Assembly: GCA_028023455.1 (NCBI GenBank)
Contig: JAQFVV010000012.1
Coordinates: forward strand, 12,536,864-12,600,863
Direction: 5' to 3'
DNA from: Epiperipatus broadwayi
Taxonomy: Eukaryota; Onychophora; Udeonychophora; Euonychophora; Peripatidae
Length of the DNA stretch: 64,000 nucleotides
Shown here: in pieces, positions 25,060-38,510 of the stretch
How the letters are laid out: every line of letters starts with the position of its first letter
How positions within the stretch are numbered: position 1 is the stretch's first letter
The notes under the pieces: generated by a model
Databases searched by the model: none
What the model was told of the DNA's origin: nothing
Seen by the model: only the letters and a program-made list of their open reading frames with translations
Translations under genes and position numbers: made by a program

Positions 25060-26540
25060 TATGCTTGTGGTCCATTCTGTTGTTGTTTGTTCTTGTGCAT
25101 CTTCATAGTTTGGTTTCATCTCTTCATCAGTTGCATCAGTTGAGTAGTATGTCTGTTCAATATTCTCTCCTGGATCAAGATCTTCTGTCTTCACCTTATT
25201 TGCTTTCTTTGGTGGTTGTCATGGTCACTTTTTACTTCTGGCATTGCTTGCATTATTTGAGGTAGACATGGTTTAATTGCTTCCATTATATTGGTTGATG
25301 TGTTTTTTTATTCTTGGTGTGCATTATGGCTGTATTTGGTTACTTTTGTTGGTGATGTTGTTGGTATTTATTTATTTTTATTTGCATTTGCTTCTCTGGT
25401 ACTCTCATTGATTTTATTCATTTTTATAGATGATTTGTTGTTATTTTTTTATGTCCTCATTGAATGTTTGATTCTTGTTTATCTTTTTGATTGATAGGTC
25501 TAAAAATTCAATGTTTCTGTTTGTGGTTGTATTCATAGTGTTCTCCACTCACTGTTGTTCTGTGGTTTTTTGTTTGTGTTTGTCTCACCATTAGCTTGGA
25601 GTGTTGTTATTGCTTGTTCCTACTTTTGCATTATTTCATGTTGGTTTGTATTCATTTGACTTTGTATGATCTGGATTGTATTACAGTTTGTCACCAGATG
25701 TCCATGGTTTCCACATGAATAGCATTATGGCTTTAGTCCTCTTATGTAGAATGGGAGTATTGCATCCCAGTCTATAATTTGTGTTGGGATGTTTTCTGGG
25801 TTTATATTATCATCTAATTTTATTTTAAATTCAAAGCTATTGCTGTATACTGGCATGTGTGTATCTTTTAGATATATTGGTTTTAAATATATTGCTTTAC
25901 CAAATGGCTATATCATATTCTGAAAGTTCTGCATACTATATCCAAAGTAAGTGTTCTTAGTAATGTTTGGGATATAGTTTGCAAGTTCCTGTCTACCATT
26001 ATCAAGATGTAATTTCCTAGCATTTTGATTGGCGCTTGGAATCTGGCTCTTTGATATTTATATCATCAGATACCATGAATTAAAGTGGTCTCCAATGCTT
26101 AATACTGTGTCCCATATTCCTATTGTGGTTATTGCCTCAGTATAGTAATTCTCTAGGGAATTTATATAGTGTCGGGTTTTTGACAGTTGCCGATATTATG
26201 ACTGATTTTTCAGAAAAAAACTTTTTTTAAATGTTAAACAATTTTTTGGGGAAATTGTATTGTTAAAGTTGGTATTCATCATTTGCAATTCTTCTTGAGT
26301 TCAAATTACTGATGGGGGTTTTAAATTGTTTTTATTTCTAAGGCTAAGTGCATCAATATCTTTTTGATTTGCTCTTCTGAATCTAATTGTCTGTGCTAGG
26401 TTTGAGTCATTTTTGGGTTGTTTGTTTGTCCATTTATCTTTGCAGCATTTGCATAGGTTTTGGCAATGATATTTAATCTTTGCTTTATTGTGAGTTATTT
26501 TGGTGCTATTTACCTTGTCACTTTTTTGTGTCGACACCAT
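25060..26540 (-). pseudogene. LINE ORF1 remnant with CCHC zinc knuckle
   Basis: The frame opens at 26540 with MVSTQKSDKVNSTK and a basic, Cys-rich start (CQNLCKCCKDKW), open to 26301. After stops it continues through SFEFKIKLDDNINPENIPTQ and IDWDAILPFYIRGLKP. At 25724-25683 it reads CYSCGNHGHLVTNC, a perfect C-x2-C-x4-H-x4-C nucleic-acid-binding knuckle, preceded directly by a stop codon. Gag-like ORF1 proteins with such knuckles occur in Tx1-type LINEs and bind the element RNA. It stops just before the ORF2 start. Confidence 0.7.
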
Positions 26541-26752
26541 GTTTTTCTCTCTGGCATCAAAAATTTATTTTTTTGTAAATCAAGTTATTTATTTTATATT
26601 ATGAAAGAAACTTCATTTTTCTTACTCGTGATTGTTATCCTCTTGTTGTTTGTTACTTTTATTATAAAGCTGGTATCCTTTTTTGATATTTTTTTACTGT
26701 TTGCAGTCAGAGCTATATATGATGTTTTGTTTCCGTTGATGTAGCAGGACTG

Positions 26753-27024
<272 letters not shown>

Positions 27025-29640
27025 GTTTATGCATTGTTTTATTTGGTATAATTTTTATAAATCATTTATGAAGTATATTTATCAAACATTCTCAGAATAT
27101 TGATATCTTGATACTGTTATCTTTTAATGTGTTATATTTGTTCTTATTATGAAGTTATTTATTTTGAATGTAGATAGTGACAGAGATAGAAGCTGATATG
27201 CCATGGCTATTAGTGAGCTATATTTAGCACTAGTTATTAATTTATCAGTTTTACACATCAATTAGTTATGGTTATTTATTTTCAAGAGATAGTAGCATTA
27301 TCTCACATGTTTTGAGTATATTCTTATCATGCCAGTGTATATTTAATAGATATTGGAGCATCAGACTCTGTCAAGATAAATATCAACAAGTGTATTTTAA
27401 AAATATTATATCTTAGATTCTCTCTTATATTGCTATCTTTCATGTGAATTATATAGTTTGGTTATCCAGTATTTAATCATATAATGCTTTATTAAAGCAA
27501 ATCTCTTTGTTTTTTTTTCTTTCATAGTTCATTCTCATTATCTTTATGACTAGTGATAAAGTTATAGTTCATTTTCTCACTCAGATCTATGTGCCTTTCT
27601 CTTGTGTTTATGCCATTATTTATTTTGCCTTTGTCTTATTTTCTCTAATGTGGATATTATTTGGGATATATTTTGTATAAAGCCATGAGTAGTGTACTTT
27701 CATTATTTTATCCTGGCAATTGATATATTTTTGAAAATACTGAGGAATGCCACACTTACCTTCGGTCACACTCTTAATATATCTTATTTACGTTGTTTGT
27801 TTTGATGTGTGGGTCTTGTAGCTGTGCCTTGCCACCAACTCAAGATGTAAATTTGATAAATATTTGATTTTTAAATTTTAAAACTGTGAATGTGGTTTCA
27901 ATAAATAATATACATCTTTTTCAGCATTCATCTCACCACATAGATTGGTAAGTTATATTTTGTAAAGGAATTTAATACATTCATTGGGGACATTATAATA
28001 GAATAAATGTTTTGTAAAAATTAAAAAACTTATTTAAATATCAATATTGTAGAAAGTTTCATTAAGCATCCAATATTATTTATTTTCTATTTATTCATTT
28101 TAAACAGTAAATTACAATTCTCCACCATAGCAAATTTTGTTTAGGGTATTCAAAGAATTCATCTTGATAATATTGTAAAATAACATGTTTTGTTTGTTTG
28201 TTAAAGATTTTAATGTCAAAATAATTGTTACTTTTGCTAATTTTCTTGTCTGTTTATCATCATCTGTCTATTTTCAGAAATTTAAATATCATAAAGCTTA
28301 TCATAAATTGTCTTTACTTATGTAATATAGGGAGTGTACCAATAGCTCAAACAATCTCTTAATTGATAAGTGCTGTAAGAAAATATGACTTGCTTTATTG
28401 ATTATTGTCTTTACTTTTATGCATTGAGAGTAAATAAATATATAGAATTTGACATGAGAAACACTTTATTAAAATATGCATCTTGGATGTTAAGAATACA
28501 TCCAATAAAGATATTATTTTATTTATTAAATTAATTATAATTATTTTTTATTATTAGAAGATCACTTTAGTCAATTTCATTCATTAAAAGATCACTGTGC
28601 TGGTTTTAAAATCACTTTACTTTACTGAAATATTACTCTATTTTATTTTAGAAGATTACTTTGTTTGTTCATTATAAATTCAAAAGATAAAATTACTTGG
28701 TTTGAATTCAGAAAATATTTAAAAAGGATTTATTAGTATAGTATTTTGAGTGGTCCTAAAATCCTTTATCAACTCATTATATCTGGATACTATTCTAGGA
28801 TATTTTTCTTATTCTAAATTAAAAGTTTTCAAGTTTATTTTAAAATTATTATAATTTAGGGAGACATTATTTTAAGGGTAAGAGTATATCTCATTGATTT
28901 GCTTACTAGGACCTCATTCTTTATTTAATAGTTTTCATATCAAAAGAGAAGAATAAAATTTATAATTATTAAAATATTAATCATATGAACCCTGAGATAT
29001 CCATTTTATATATAAGATTATTAAATAAATTATTTCATTTAAAAACAAAATTATTTTAAAGAAATTAATGTAGCAAAGCATAAGAAGACGTGCTTCTATT
29101 TTAAAAAAGAAATTTAATAGTAAACATGATCATAACAATAAGATACTCATTATAGTTGTAAGATGTGTTGTAGTCGAAAGCAATGTTGTAAATAGAGGAT
29201 TGTAAAGTAACAACCCTTTAATGACATATGCTTTAAATATTAAGAGCTATTATATTTTAAAGAGTGAGTATAAAAAATATCATCCTATTGATCTGCTACT
29301 ATAATGCCTTTATCATAATAATGTTTATTTATTATTATTTACCCTTTGTTATTGTTGCATATGGCATTAAAAATCCTGATCTTATCCTACCATATTATAT
29401 AGCCTATATTATTATTTAGCCATTATTATTATTATTATTATCACTGGACTAGTAGTAATACTATTTTGCTTATTTTGTGGAAATTTCCATGAGATTATTT
29501 TCTTAGGTTAAATTTTGGTTTGTCTCAAATGTTTGGCTTTCAGTCAGTTTGAGAATTCCAATCGATCATCCTGGCTGTTATTCATCAGTTGCAATATATA
29601 TAAATAATAAATATACAAACTAATTAAAGGAAAAATAAAA
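27025..29640. other. AT-rich DNA without recognisable features
   Basis: No gene or dispersed repeat supported; a short ATT run at about 29426-29441 only. Confidence 0.5.
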
Positions 29641-29644
29641 ACAT

Positions 29645-29741
29645 AATAAAAACATAGAATTACTTCTCTATAAAACTTCTTTATTTCAACTTGTTGAAAT
29701 ATTAAAGAAGTTTTATAGAGAAGTAATTCTGTGTTTTTATT
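29645..29741. repeat. Near-perfect hairpin, about 46-bp arms
   Basis: Arms 29645-29690 and 29693-29741 are complementary over ATTACTTCTCTATAAAACTT with one mismatch and a 3-nt indel; the loop is two bases. It is followed by (TA)n. It could be a tiny foldback element or a hairpin RNA gene, and nothing chooses between them. Confidence 0.8.
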
Positions 29742-30072
29742 ATATATATATATAGATTAAATACTATAACTCTATAAAATTTTAAACACATATCATTAAA
29801 AAAATTAATTGAAGTAAAATTTCTTAAAAAAAAAACAGTGTAATATAATATAAATTGGTTTCTACTTAGACAAATCTGTTTGTGATAGATTATATTTTAA
29901 TAGATTCTGTTAGCCAAGATAAATAGTCTCCTATGATTATTTTTTTTGAGAATAGTTTAGTTAAACAAAGAGATGACCTAGTTATATTAAAATATTCGAG
30001 CTGGATTATGACGAAATGTTGCTTTAATATTTATCAATATGTGTACTTTTCTATATATATATAATGTTAAGG

Positions 30073-30619
30073 GATTGGAACTCAGACTTTTACACAACCC
30101 TTAACTCTCCAAGCCGTCTTATATTGCTGACCCACCTGATCACACAAATGTTGAAAAGATAAATAATCACCAATAAACGTATTTTGTGGATTATTCTCCT
30201 GTACATGAGGGGTCAGAATGACTAACTTCAACATGGGTAGGATGACAACCTTGGCACTAATGAGGGCTTTGAACATTCCATCATCAGATTTTCAATGAAA
30301 TAGAAGGCTGAAGAAGTGGAATTGGAGTAGTTTGAAGCCTGTTCATTAAAGTATAAAGATTGGCTATCTTAATATAAAGCTGAGCACTGATTGTATATAT
30401 GTGTGGAGATGGTAATCTGGACCAACTGATGAGTGCTGGTTTAGCACAAAATACTGATATTGGTGATTATTTATCTTTTTAAAATGTGTGTGATCACATG
30501 GGTCAGCAATATGAGATGACTTGGAGAGTTGAGAATTGTGTTGAAAGTCTGAGTTCGAATCCCTTATTACATATATATCTGTATGTGCAGATATAAGCCT
30601 GTATAGTGTATTAATTTAA
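30073..30619 (+). mobile_element. Family B hammerhead repeat, 547 bp
   Basis: Flanked by AATGTTAAGG at 30063-30072 and 30620-30629. Inverted arms 30070-30188 and 30447-30564 enclose a 258-bp segment with CATTCCATCATCAGATTTTC, also found at 38 kb. A hammerhead lies at 30413-30469. Near the 3' end GAGTTCGAATCCC resembles a polymerase III B box and TTGGAGAGTTGAG a weak A box, so a tRNA-type promoter is possible. It ends with AGATATAAGCCTGTATAG, like the 19.8-kb copy. No reading frame of note; the minus-strand frame at 30082-30276 lies within the repeat. Confidence 0.7.
30413..30469 (+). ncRNA. Hammerhead ribozyme B2 (G12 mutated)
   Basis: CTGATGA at 30426-30432. Stem II GTGCT/AGCAC is a perfect 5 bp around GGTTT, with the canonical G-C next to the core. 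Stem I TAATC-TGG-ACCAA pairs with TTGGT-GATTA exactly as in B1. GAAA reads AAAA (30448-30451): the lost G12 follows a C, so a CpG transition fits. Predicted inactive. Confidence 0.75.
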
Positions 30620-31965
30620 AATGTTAAGGCTTTATTTTTCATTATTAAAACAAAGAGTCAAAAAAAAAGGAGTTGTTTATACCTATCTTTTTTATAGTGA
30701 ATTTAATTTGATAGAGGAAGCTATTAATATGTATTAACTCCATCATGCTCTGACAATCGTCATCAAAAAATCATTAGAGAGGTGATTGACATTTTGTAAA
30801 TAATGATCAGGTATTTGAACACTCTATAAGATTATGTTTCATTATTTGGTATTTGTGACATTTTTTCTATTGTTAATGGCAAAAAAAAAAAAATAATTAA
30901 AAAAGATACTGAAAGTTATTTTACTTGTTTTTGAAAATTTCATAGTTGATTTATAGAGATATCACTATTTAAAAAAAAAAAACTGAATAATTCATGTATG
31001 AAATGAAATTAAAGCTTTTCAAAGGAGTGTAAAATCCTTACTGCAAATGTACAGCTTTTTTTTTTTTTTTTGAAAAGCTAAATTTATTTATAGTTTAATT
31101 TCTTTACTTGTTTATTTTTTTTTTTTGTAAAATAATTAAAGATTTCTTTATCTATTAAATATGATATGCTTGCATTGAAGTTTTATTTTCTCTTAATATT
31201 TTAGCAGAATGAGTCAACTGTAAATTTACACTGCATTAAATCAAAAGCCCTCTCAAAAATGTTTCATCATTTTTTTAATAAATAAAAATATTTTGATTAT
31301 TAGAATGTGCTTCATATAAATATATTTTAGAAATATAGATGTAAAGAAAAATACTTTTTATTTTTTATGAGTAATATATTTTTACTTCCAGAAAAAATGG
31401 AAGCCTTTTCTATTGTCTATTTCTGCCTAATACATGTTTTTAATCTGCAAAGTTGATTGTTGAAATTTCAAATTTTTTTCACTGATACCTTTTGAATATG
31501 CTTCTAATAGAAAATTTTAAAAAATAGAAACATAATGAAGAATATGTTTATTTTAAATAAAAAGATAATCGGTATCTATCTGTAATAAGACAAATAAATG
31601 GTTTAATACTTAATACATGTAATGAAATGACCTGAACTAGCTGCATAGAAGCTTTTTACACAAATAAATAAAAATTAACAATTAAATTTAAATACAACTA
31701 ATCTCTTATCGCCACCTCAAGTTTGATTCTCATTTTTTATTTATTGCTATTTTTATTTTGACTGGAGAAAGAATACATTGCTTAACTTATTTTATTTTGT
31801 TTAGGAATTTTACATATTGTACTTCCTTTTACGATTCTTAATTTTTCTTATAATTTTCTACTTTTTGCAATGACTGCATAATAATAATATTATTGTGTTA
31901 ATAGATGTTATTTTTCCAAATTAATAATTGTTTATTTTAATATTATACATAGCTGTTTACAAAAT

Positions 31966-32958
31966 TTGTATTTTTATATTGAACTATTTCCATCATCTAA
32001 TATGTGTATTGAATGTCTTTAGAAAAATTTAACTTTATTTAAATATTCCAAATATAATCAACTGTTAGTAATAACACAGCAACCAGGTTAGTATATGCAC
32101 AATGTTTTGAGAGGTATTGTTCTCCCCTCTTCTTCAGGTGTTACTGGTTTACCAGTGACAGTACTAGCATGGGATTTGAACCTGGGTCCTTAGATTTTTG
32201 ATTATTGAATTTTAAGGTAACACTCTAATCAACTGAGCCATCCTGCCAAAGGCAACAGTCAGTAGAAATTTCATATACTTATCTATGAGGTGCTTCCTGA
32301 TTTCTCCACTTTTTCCTAAGAGCAATGTTGATTAGTGATTTCCATACAGTATGTATAGTCACACTAGGTTGGTTTATGGGATTTTTTGCCATTGTTAAGT
32401 GAGCAGCTTCTTTAAATTTTCTTCTTTGTACCTTTTCTTCTGTATCCAATATTTTTGTATTTTCCCAATTGAAAATATGTTCATTGGTACAAAGAAGAAA
32501 ATTTAAAGAAATTGCTCACATGACTATGACAAAATATCGCATAAGCCAACCTAGTGTGACTATACATAATGTATGGAAACCACAGACCAACTGTACTCCT
32601 AAAAGAAAAAGTGGAGAAATCAGGAGGAACCTCATAGATAAGCATATGAAATTTCTACTGACTGTTGCCTTTAGCAGGATGGCTCAGTTGGTTAGAGTAT
32701 TACCTTAAAAATCAGTAATCAAGAATCTAAGAACCCAGGTTCAAATCTGATGCTAATATTGTCACTGGTCAGGCCAGCAACACCTGAAGATGAGAGGAGA
32801 ACAATACCTCTCAAAACATTGTGCATATACTAACCTGTTTTCTATGTTATTACTAATAGCTGAAGGTATTTGGAATATTTAAATAAAGTTAAATTTTTTT
32901 TTTAAAGACGTTCAATACACATATTAGATGGTGGAAATAGTCCAATATAAAAATACAA
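31966..32958. repeat. 1-kb palindrome containing tRNA-like and hammerhead-like parts
   Basis: Arms 31966-32432 and 32486-32958 are inverted copies with few mismatches around a 53-bp centre. Each arm, read outward, has about 190 bp of lead sequence, a tRNA-like segment (minus 32165-32247, plus 32674-32757) starting GCAGGATGGCTCAGTTGG (A box) with GGTTCAAATC (B box), and then a hammerhead-like core (minus 32104-32137, plus 32784-32817). The core reads CTGAAGA, a 6-bp GAGAGG/CCTCTC hairpin and CAAAAC, the last probably from CGAAAC. The frame at 32469-32708 contains RKFKEIAHMTMTKYRISQPS and TPKRKSGEIRRN, faintly like a Tc1-type DNA-binding start. It is best seen as a foldback or head-to-head SINE pair. 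Confidence 0.7.
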
Positions 32959-33565
32959 CTAGAACACCATCTTCACAAACTTTCAGAAAAACAGCCATTA
33001 CAAAAGTTTCTATAAATTATTTATTTTATTTTGAGAGAGTAAAGAATATCAATACATATGCTCCTATATCACTAATTACATTTGTGCTTTAAATATTTAT
33101 TTGTGATTTAATCTATATATTTAAATAAGCAATGTAATATTCAGGCTATTTTTATTTATTTATTCTACTGTGATTAGATTTTTAAATGTCATGAATATTG
33201 GCAAAGTAAAGATTTATTCAGTGTAATTTATTATTTATAGCTAAGCATGTTTTCAGCCAGTTAAGCCAGATTTACAGCACTCTCAGGTATCTGGGAATGT
33301 TGCAGTATTTATACATGATGCTAATTTATTAAAATTGATAATTTACATGTTTTACTTTTTGGAGAATTATATTATTCTCTTTTTTATTGATTGTGTGGTT
33401 ACTATTAACATTTTGATCATCTCTTTTGATACAGATCATTTTCATGATTATTGACTCAAAAATATGACCAAATAGTTGTTCATGCTCCAAAAAATATATT
33501 TCTGGATTATTTTTGGCATATTTATAGTCTTACTTGCCCCTAGATTCCCCATAGTATATTGATAA

Positions 33566-33927
33566 AATATCCCAGGAACAAACCCTTCAGGTTCTTCAAA
33601 GATTGAATGCACTAATGCTGCTTGCAAATCAGTAAACTATGGGCAGTATAGAGAAAATATAATCACCAGGGTCTCCCAACACAAACACTTGTACAAACAT
33701 GCCAAAAAAATCCAGAATATACATATATTGTTTTGGAGCATGAACAAATATCTGATCACATTTTCAACCTAATAAACATAAAAGTAGGCTGCCTTGAAAG
33801 AGCTGACAGAAAATGCAAAGTGAAACAAGCTTGGTTTATCACAAACAATAACCACACCTTTAATAAAAAGAGAATATACAATTTTCCAAAATGTGGAATA
33901 TGTAAATCATCACTTTTAATAAATTAG
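33566..33927 (+). pseudogene. Penelope-like GIY-YIG remnant, copy 4
   Basis: The plus strand reads ECTNAACKSVNYGQYREN, then IITRVSQHKHLYKHAKKIQ. After a frameshift near 33730 it continues LEHEQISDHIFNLINIKVG, RADRKCKVKQAWFI and NNNHTFNKKRIYNFP. The IITRVxQHKxLY block matches copy 2 and the EHxxxxHIF...KCKxKxA block matches copy 1. This is the region around and after the YIG half of the nuclease. A coding-like stretch continues weakly to about 34060. Dead by frameshift. Confidence 0.55.
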
Positions 33928-34059
33928 CATTACAAAAATACTACAACATTCCCCAATATCTATGAGTGCTATGAATCTGGCTTAATAAATCAAAAGTGTG
34001 CTCAGCTAGAAATAATATATTAAATTGAAAAAACCTGTTCTTCACCAATGTTCATAACA

Positions 34060-37000
34060 TTGGAAAATTAATTAAATAGGCAATGGAAAAAATATTGGTA
34101 TTATCTTAAAATACTTAAAATTGTTTTTGAAATAAAATATATCTTTAAAAAACTTAAAGATTTCTTTTAGCAATTTTAACATCAAAACAAGATATGACTT
34201 GGCTTTTTAACAGTTCTTTTGTTTAAATTGGTAGTTGCAATATTTACTCTCTGCTACCCATCTCAAAACACTTAATTGAAATTTCAATCAATATCTTATA
34301 TAGATCCTTTTCAATTGTGAAAGTATTTTTATGAATACAAATATTAAAAGAATCAAGACTGAACAATTAAACATTTTTGTACAAATCTGGAAGTTGGATG
34401 ATTTCAAATCTTTTAAATAATAAATATTTTAAGCCATTAGCTCCAATATCATAATAAATTTTTTTTCGGTATTCTTTGTGTTTTACATCTGTCTATGTGA
34501 AGGTCAAATACTCATAAATAAGAGATATTTATAAATGTTTTTTTATTAGCATCATAATAAAATTGATCGAGATTGTTGATGTTATTTCATATATACTTGT
34601 GTGTGTAATTGATTATTGAGCTAGAAAGTGATGATATATAAGATCTTGCACACCAGTCTGCTATTTACAGAATTTGGAATTTGCCTATAAGCCAAATGAA
34701 CCTTAATATTTTTAATTGCAATAAAACAGAGACTTTTTTAAAAGATAGTTAAATTAACTAGCCATCCAATTGTGAATAAGTTTTTATAAATTTCTAGCTA
34801 TTATTAGCTAAAAAGTAAAAAAGTCACAGGTTAATTCGAATTAATTAGATGATTATCAACTGTGTATTAAGTATAATTTGATGTAATATGGAGCACTTGA
34901 ATGGAAAGAAGCATCATATATTTATGGACACTGAATCCATGGCTTATATTAGTCTTTAAATAATAACTATTGTAAGAATTGAGTCTGTAATAATAGGATT
35001 ATAATAATAAGACTTTGAAGTCGAATAATCTCAGATCTCTGTTTATTGAAGCAAAATGATTGTGAAAGATTTTTGATTGGAATAAACAATGGGCATAAGA
35101 AAATAATTATCTTAGAATTAAAAAAAAGTTTTTTTATGCAATTGTTAACTAATTGAGAGATTAATACAAAACCTATTTATGTTCAGATAGTTAAAAAAAT
35201 TGCTTAAAATAAATTATGTTCAAATACTGTAATTAAAAATAAAATTTAAAAAAAAAAACATTGTACAAAATTAAGAATTAGGTGATATGAAGTAAGTAAT
35301 GAACATTGATAATTTTTTATAAAAAAAAAACAAAAAAAACTAGCACAGTAATAATAAATGCAGATTTTCTTCTATTAGAAACAAATTAGAATTGTGGAAG
35401 AAGTACTTTTAGAATTAGTGTGTCCACATGTCTTAAAATTAATCTTGATTCATTTGTAATGAAACTGAAGTTTAATTTTGAAAAAAAATAAAGACAACTT
35501 ATATGAGATAAAAAATGAGCTCTTGATAAATTGAGGAATATTAGAAAAAAGTGTTCAATATATTTTAAAAAAAAGTTAAATAATATGATATACTTATGAA
35601 TTATTTAAAGAACATTTTGATGCAAACTATAAATTATAAGAAGGATAATGAAATAAAATTTTGTTTAACACTGAAGTGACTAATAAAATGATATAGAGAG
35701 GGATGTAAAATAATGGAAATGCTGAAAAAAGTAGATATAAGAGTTGGAAACTTAATTACAAACTGAAATATGTTCAAAATATAAAGCTTAATAAGAGTTG
35801 TTAGAAAAAGAATAATAAAATGATGACAATTGTAAAACAAGATCTTTCAAAAACAAGATAAATTCTCAGTGCAGTATTTGAAATTAAAATTTATATTCCA
35901 TCAAATGTCTTTTTATTTTTACAGCATTTGAAATTATTGTAGCAATTTTAAAAAAATTACGATATTCTATTTAATTTTTAAAATACACATGTGGATATAG
36001 TTAAGTTTTAAGAGGGGAACTACACTAATAAAATACATAATATTGTAAATATGTGAATAAATTAGTTAAAATAAAATGAATAAATTAATATTTATATTAG
36101 TGTAAACATAAAAGTAAAACGTTTTACAGTAGTGACATAAACTTTTAATAAAATATTTGATTATGTGTGTACGCGAATGTTTATATTTCTTTGATGTATT
36201 TCAAATTTAAAGGAGTACTATCTTAAAAGGTTTATAAAATTATTGTTTTAATATAAAACATCAAATATGACGAGAACAATAAATAAAATAAAAACGATTT
36301 ATTTTAATATCTATATAATTTAAATATTTACTCAACATTATGATTTGTATAATTAATTTTATTAAAGTATATACATATATTTTTAAAATGTTATTTATAA
36401 TTTAAAATAATTTTATTTTAATGAGTGCTAAAATTTCTTCAAAAGTCATCTGCAAGAATACATGTCCATAATAACAGTAGAAAACTTTTGCATAATATGC
36501 TGAAAGAGGAAACTTGAATGACGATAATGAAAATAGTCACGTGATTAAAACCTATAGATATACATGCATGAGAATCTTTCTTTTTCATTGCTAGTTTTCT
36601 GTTGATTAAACTGCACTAGATCAATATTTAAATGTAGTCATATTGGTTATTGTCATTTGAGCATGGAGTAAATAGCAGAAAAATCTTTTTTATGGAAGAA
36701 TGCATGAACAAAATGAAATTTAATATTTTTATTGAAATGGAAAATTTTTAAACTACTCTGGGAGCTAACATTTTGACTACACATCTGCTAATATAGTCAA
36801 AGCAAATATTGAAGAAATTATTGTTTCAATACGTGTGTATTGCTTATTTGTTTAAACAAGTTTTCAAAATTAATAACATTTTTCTATAAACAATTTTCTA
36901 TAAAATGCTAAGATTAGTGAATTTCACTTCCAAGGAAATTATTAATTATCCACTTCACACCTATAGAAATTAAGAGGGACAACTTGTTATGATTTTATTG

Positions 37001-38100
37001 AACATTTAAATTTTATCACATTAAAAGATTTATTTAAAAGATAAGATTCCATCATCATTTACTTGTTCTAAAAGGATTAATTCTCACTCTATCCTTTGAA
37101 ATTTAAACCTGAAGCACTGACGGATTTAATTATTTTTTAAAAAATGTTCTGAAAGACTTTGCCTGGACAAAATATTGGAAATCTTAAAAACTTTAAGGTG
37201 AACTTATGTTAAAAAGTATATGTGCTTTTATTTGTTACTATATATAGTTGCTTTGTGAAAATAGTTTTCACAAGAAGAAAGTACAAGTAAAAAGGATTGT
37301 ACAGGTAGTATAAATTGAGTTATATTAATATAATTTCAGTATTGATTATTTAGTTGTGTATGTAATTTGCTTTGGAAAGAAGTTATTAATTAATATTAAT
37401 TTATTATTGTCTATAAGTAAAGATATAATGGTTTATTTATTTTATATATTTGTTAATCTCTAAGTTTCAGTGTATTTTGTTATAATTAACCACTGTAACA
37501 TATTTAAGACTATGTGTGAATGATTATATTTATATAATTTGAAAATGTTTTATAACAATTATCCTTCCATTTTATCAATATAGGTACATTAAAGATTGTA
37601 AAATAATATTTTCTATATTTATATTATAATTATGGTAATAAGTTTACATATAATTAATAATGTTGCTTAATTAAAAACAGACTGAAAAACATGTGTTATG
37701 GTTAGTTAAGTATCCTATGTAATACTGCATATACCTATTGAGTTAGGCAAGATAACGTCACATCTTTATATGATTATACTACAATAAGGTAAATGTTTGA
37801 TATTTTAAGAAATGACTAAGATTTATATTAGAAAGATATCTAGTTGAGAAACTGATTGGATGGTTATTTATAGGAATCAGATAATATATTGTTTCCTTTA
37901 TTACTTAATAATTTTTAGTACTTAAGTTTTTCTTTATCAATTACTTAACAATCATCTCCAATTATCTTTTTTGTTTCACAGCATGTAGATATACACATAT
38001 GCAGTTTATTAATATATGAGAAATCAAGATAAGGCTTCCATAGTACATCTTGGGTGATGAGAACTTAATTTATTATTATTACTATTTAAATGGACATATT
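34060..38100. other. AT-rich DNA without recognisable features
   Basis: No supported gene, RNA or dispersed repeat; poly-A tracts and short frames of low-complexity composition only. Confidence 0.5.
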
Positions 38101-38103
38101 AAA

Positions 38104-38510
38104 GTCCTATACATAAGGGATCAGAGTGACTTAGAGTCAACATGATTATGATAACAATATTGGCATCAACAAGGGCTTTGAGTGTTCCATCATCAGATTT
38201 TCAATGATATAGATTACTGAAGAGTTTGAGAGAGGAGAAGATTGTAACCTGTTCATTGAAGTAAGAAGATTTTCTATCTTAATATAAACTGAGCACTGAT
38301 TATATATGTGTGTGTAGGAGATGATGATCTGGACCACCTGATGAATGCTGGTTCAGCACAAAATACATATACTGGAGATCATTTATCTTTTTCACGTATA
38401 TGTCCTCATATGTATCAGTTGTACAACATGGAATAAATAGATGTAGGGGGCTTGAAACTCTAAGCTCAAATCCCTTCAATTGTATATTTTTCTTTATATA
38501 TATATATTTT
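38104..38510 (+). mobile_element. Family B hammerhead repeat, diverged copy
   Basis: Homologous along its length to 30188-30580: shared blocks include GAGGGCTTTGA-like AAGGGCTTTGAGTGTTCCAT, ATCATCAGATTTTCAATGA, CTGTTCATT, and CTGAGCACTGATT before the ribozyme. It ends after CTCAAATCCCTT, the counterpart of the B-box-like block. It has no inverted arm and no clear flanking duplication, so it is an older, single-unit copy. Edges are approximate. Confidence 0.65.
38325..38381 (+). ncRNA. Hammerhead ribozyme-like segment B3 (diverged)
   Basis: CTGATGA at 38338-38344; stem II TGCT/AGCA around GGTTC. GAAA reads AAAA. Distal stem I is TGATC with GATCA (38325-38329, 38377-38381): relative to B1 and B2 both partners of one pair changed (A-T to G-C). 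The inner stem keeps only three of five pairs. Predicted inactive, but it supports selection on the stem before decay. Confidence 0.6.

Noticed and set aside
25053-25494. Hydrophobic plus-strand frames resembling membrane proteins
   Set aside because: They are antisense to the LINE ORF1 remnant; its A/C-rich minus strand makes the plus strand read as L, F and V.
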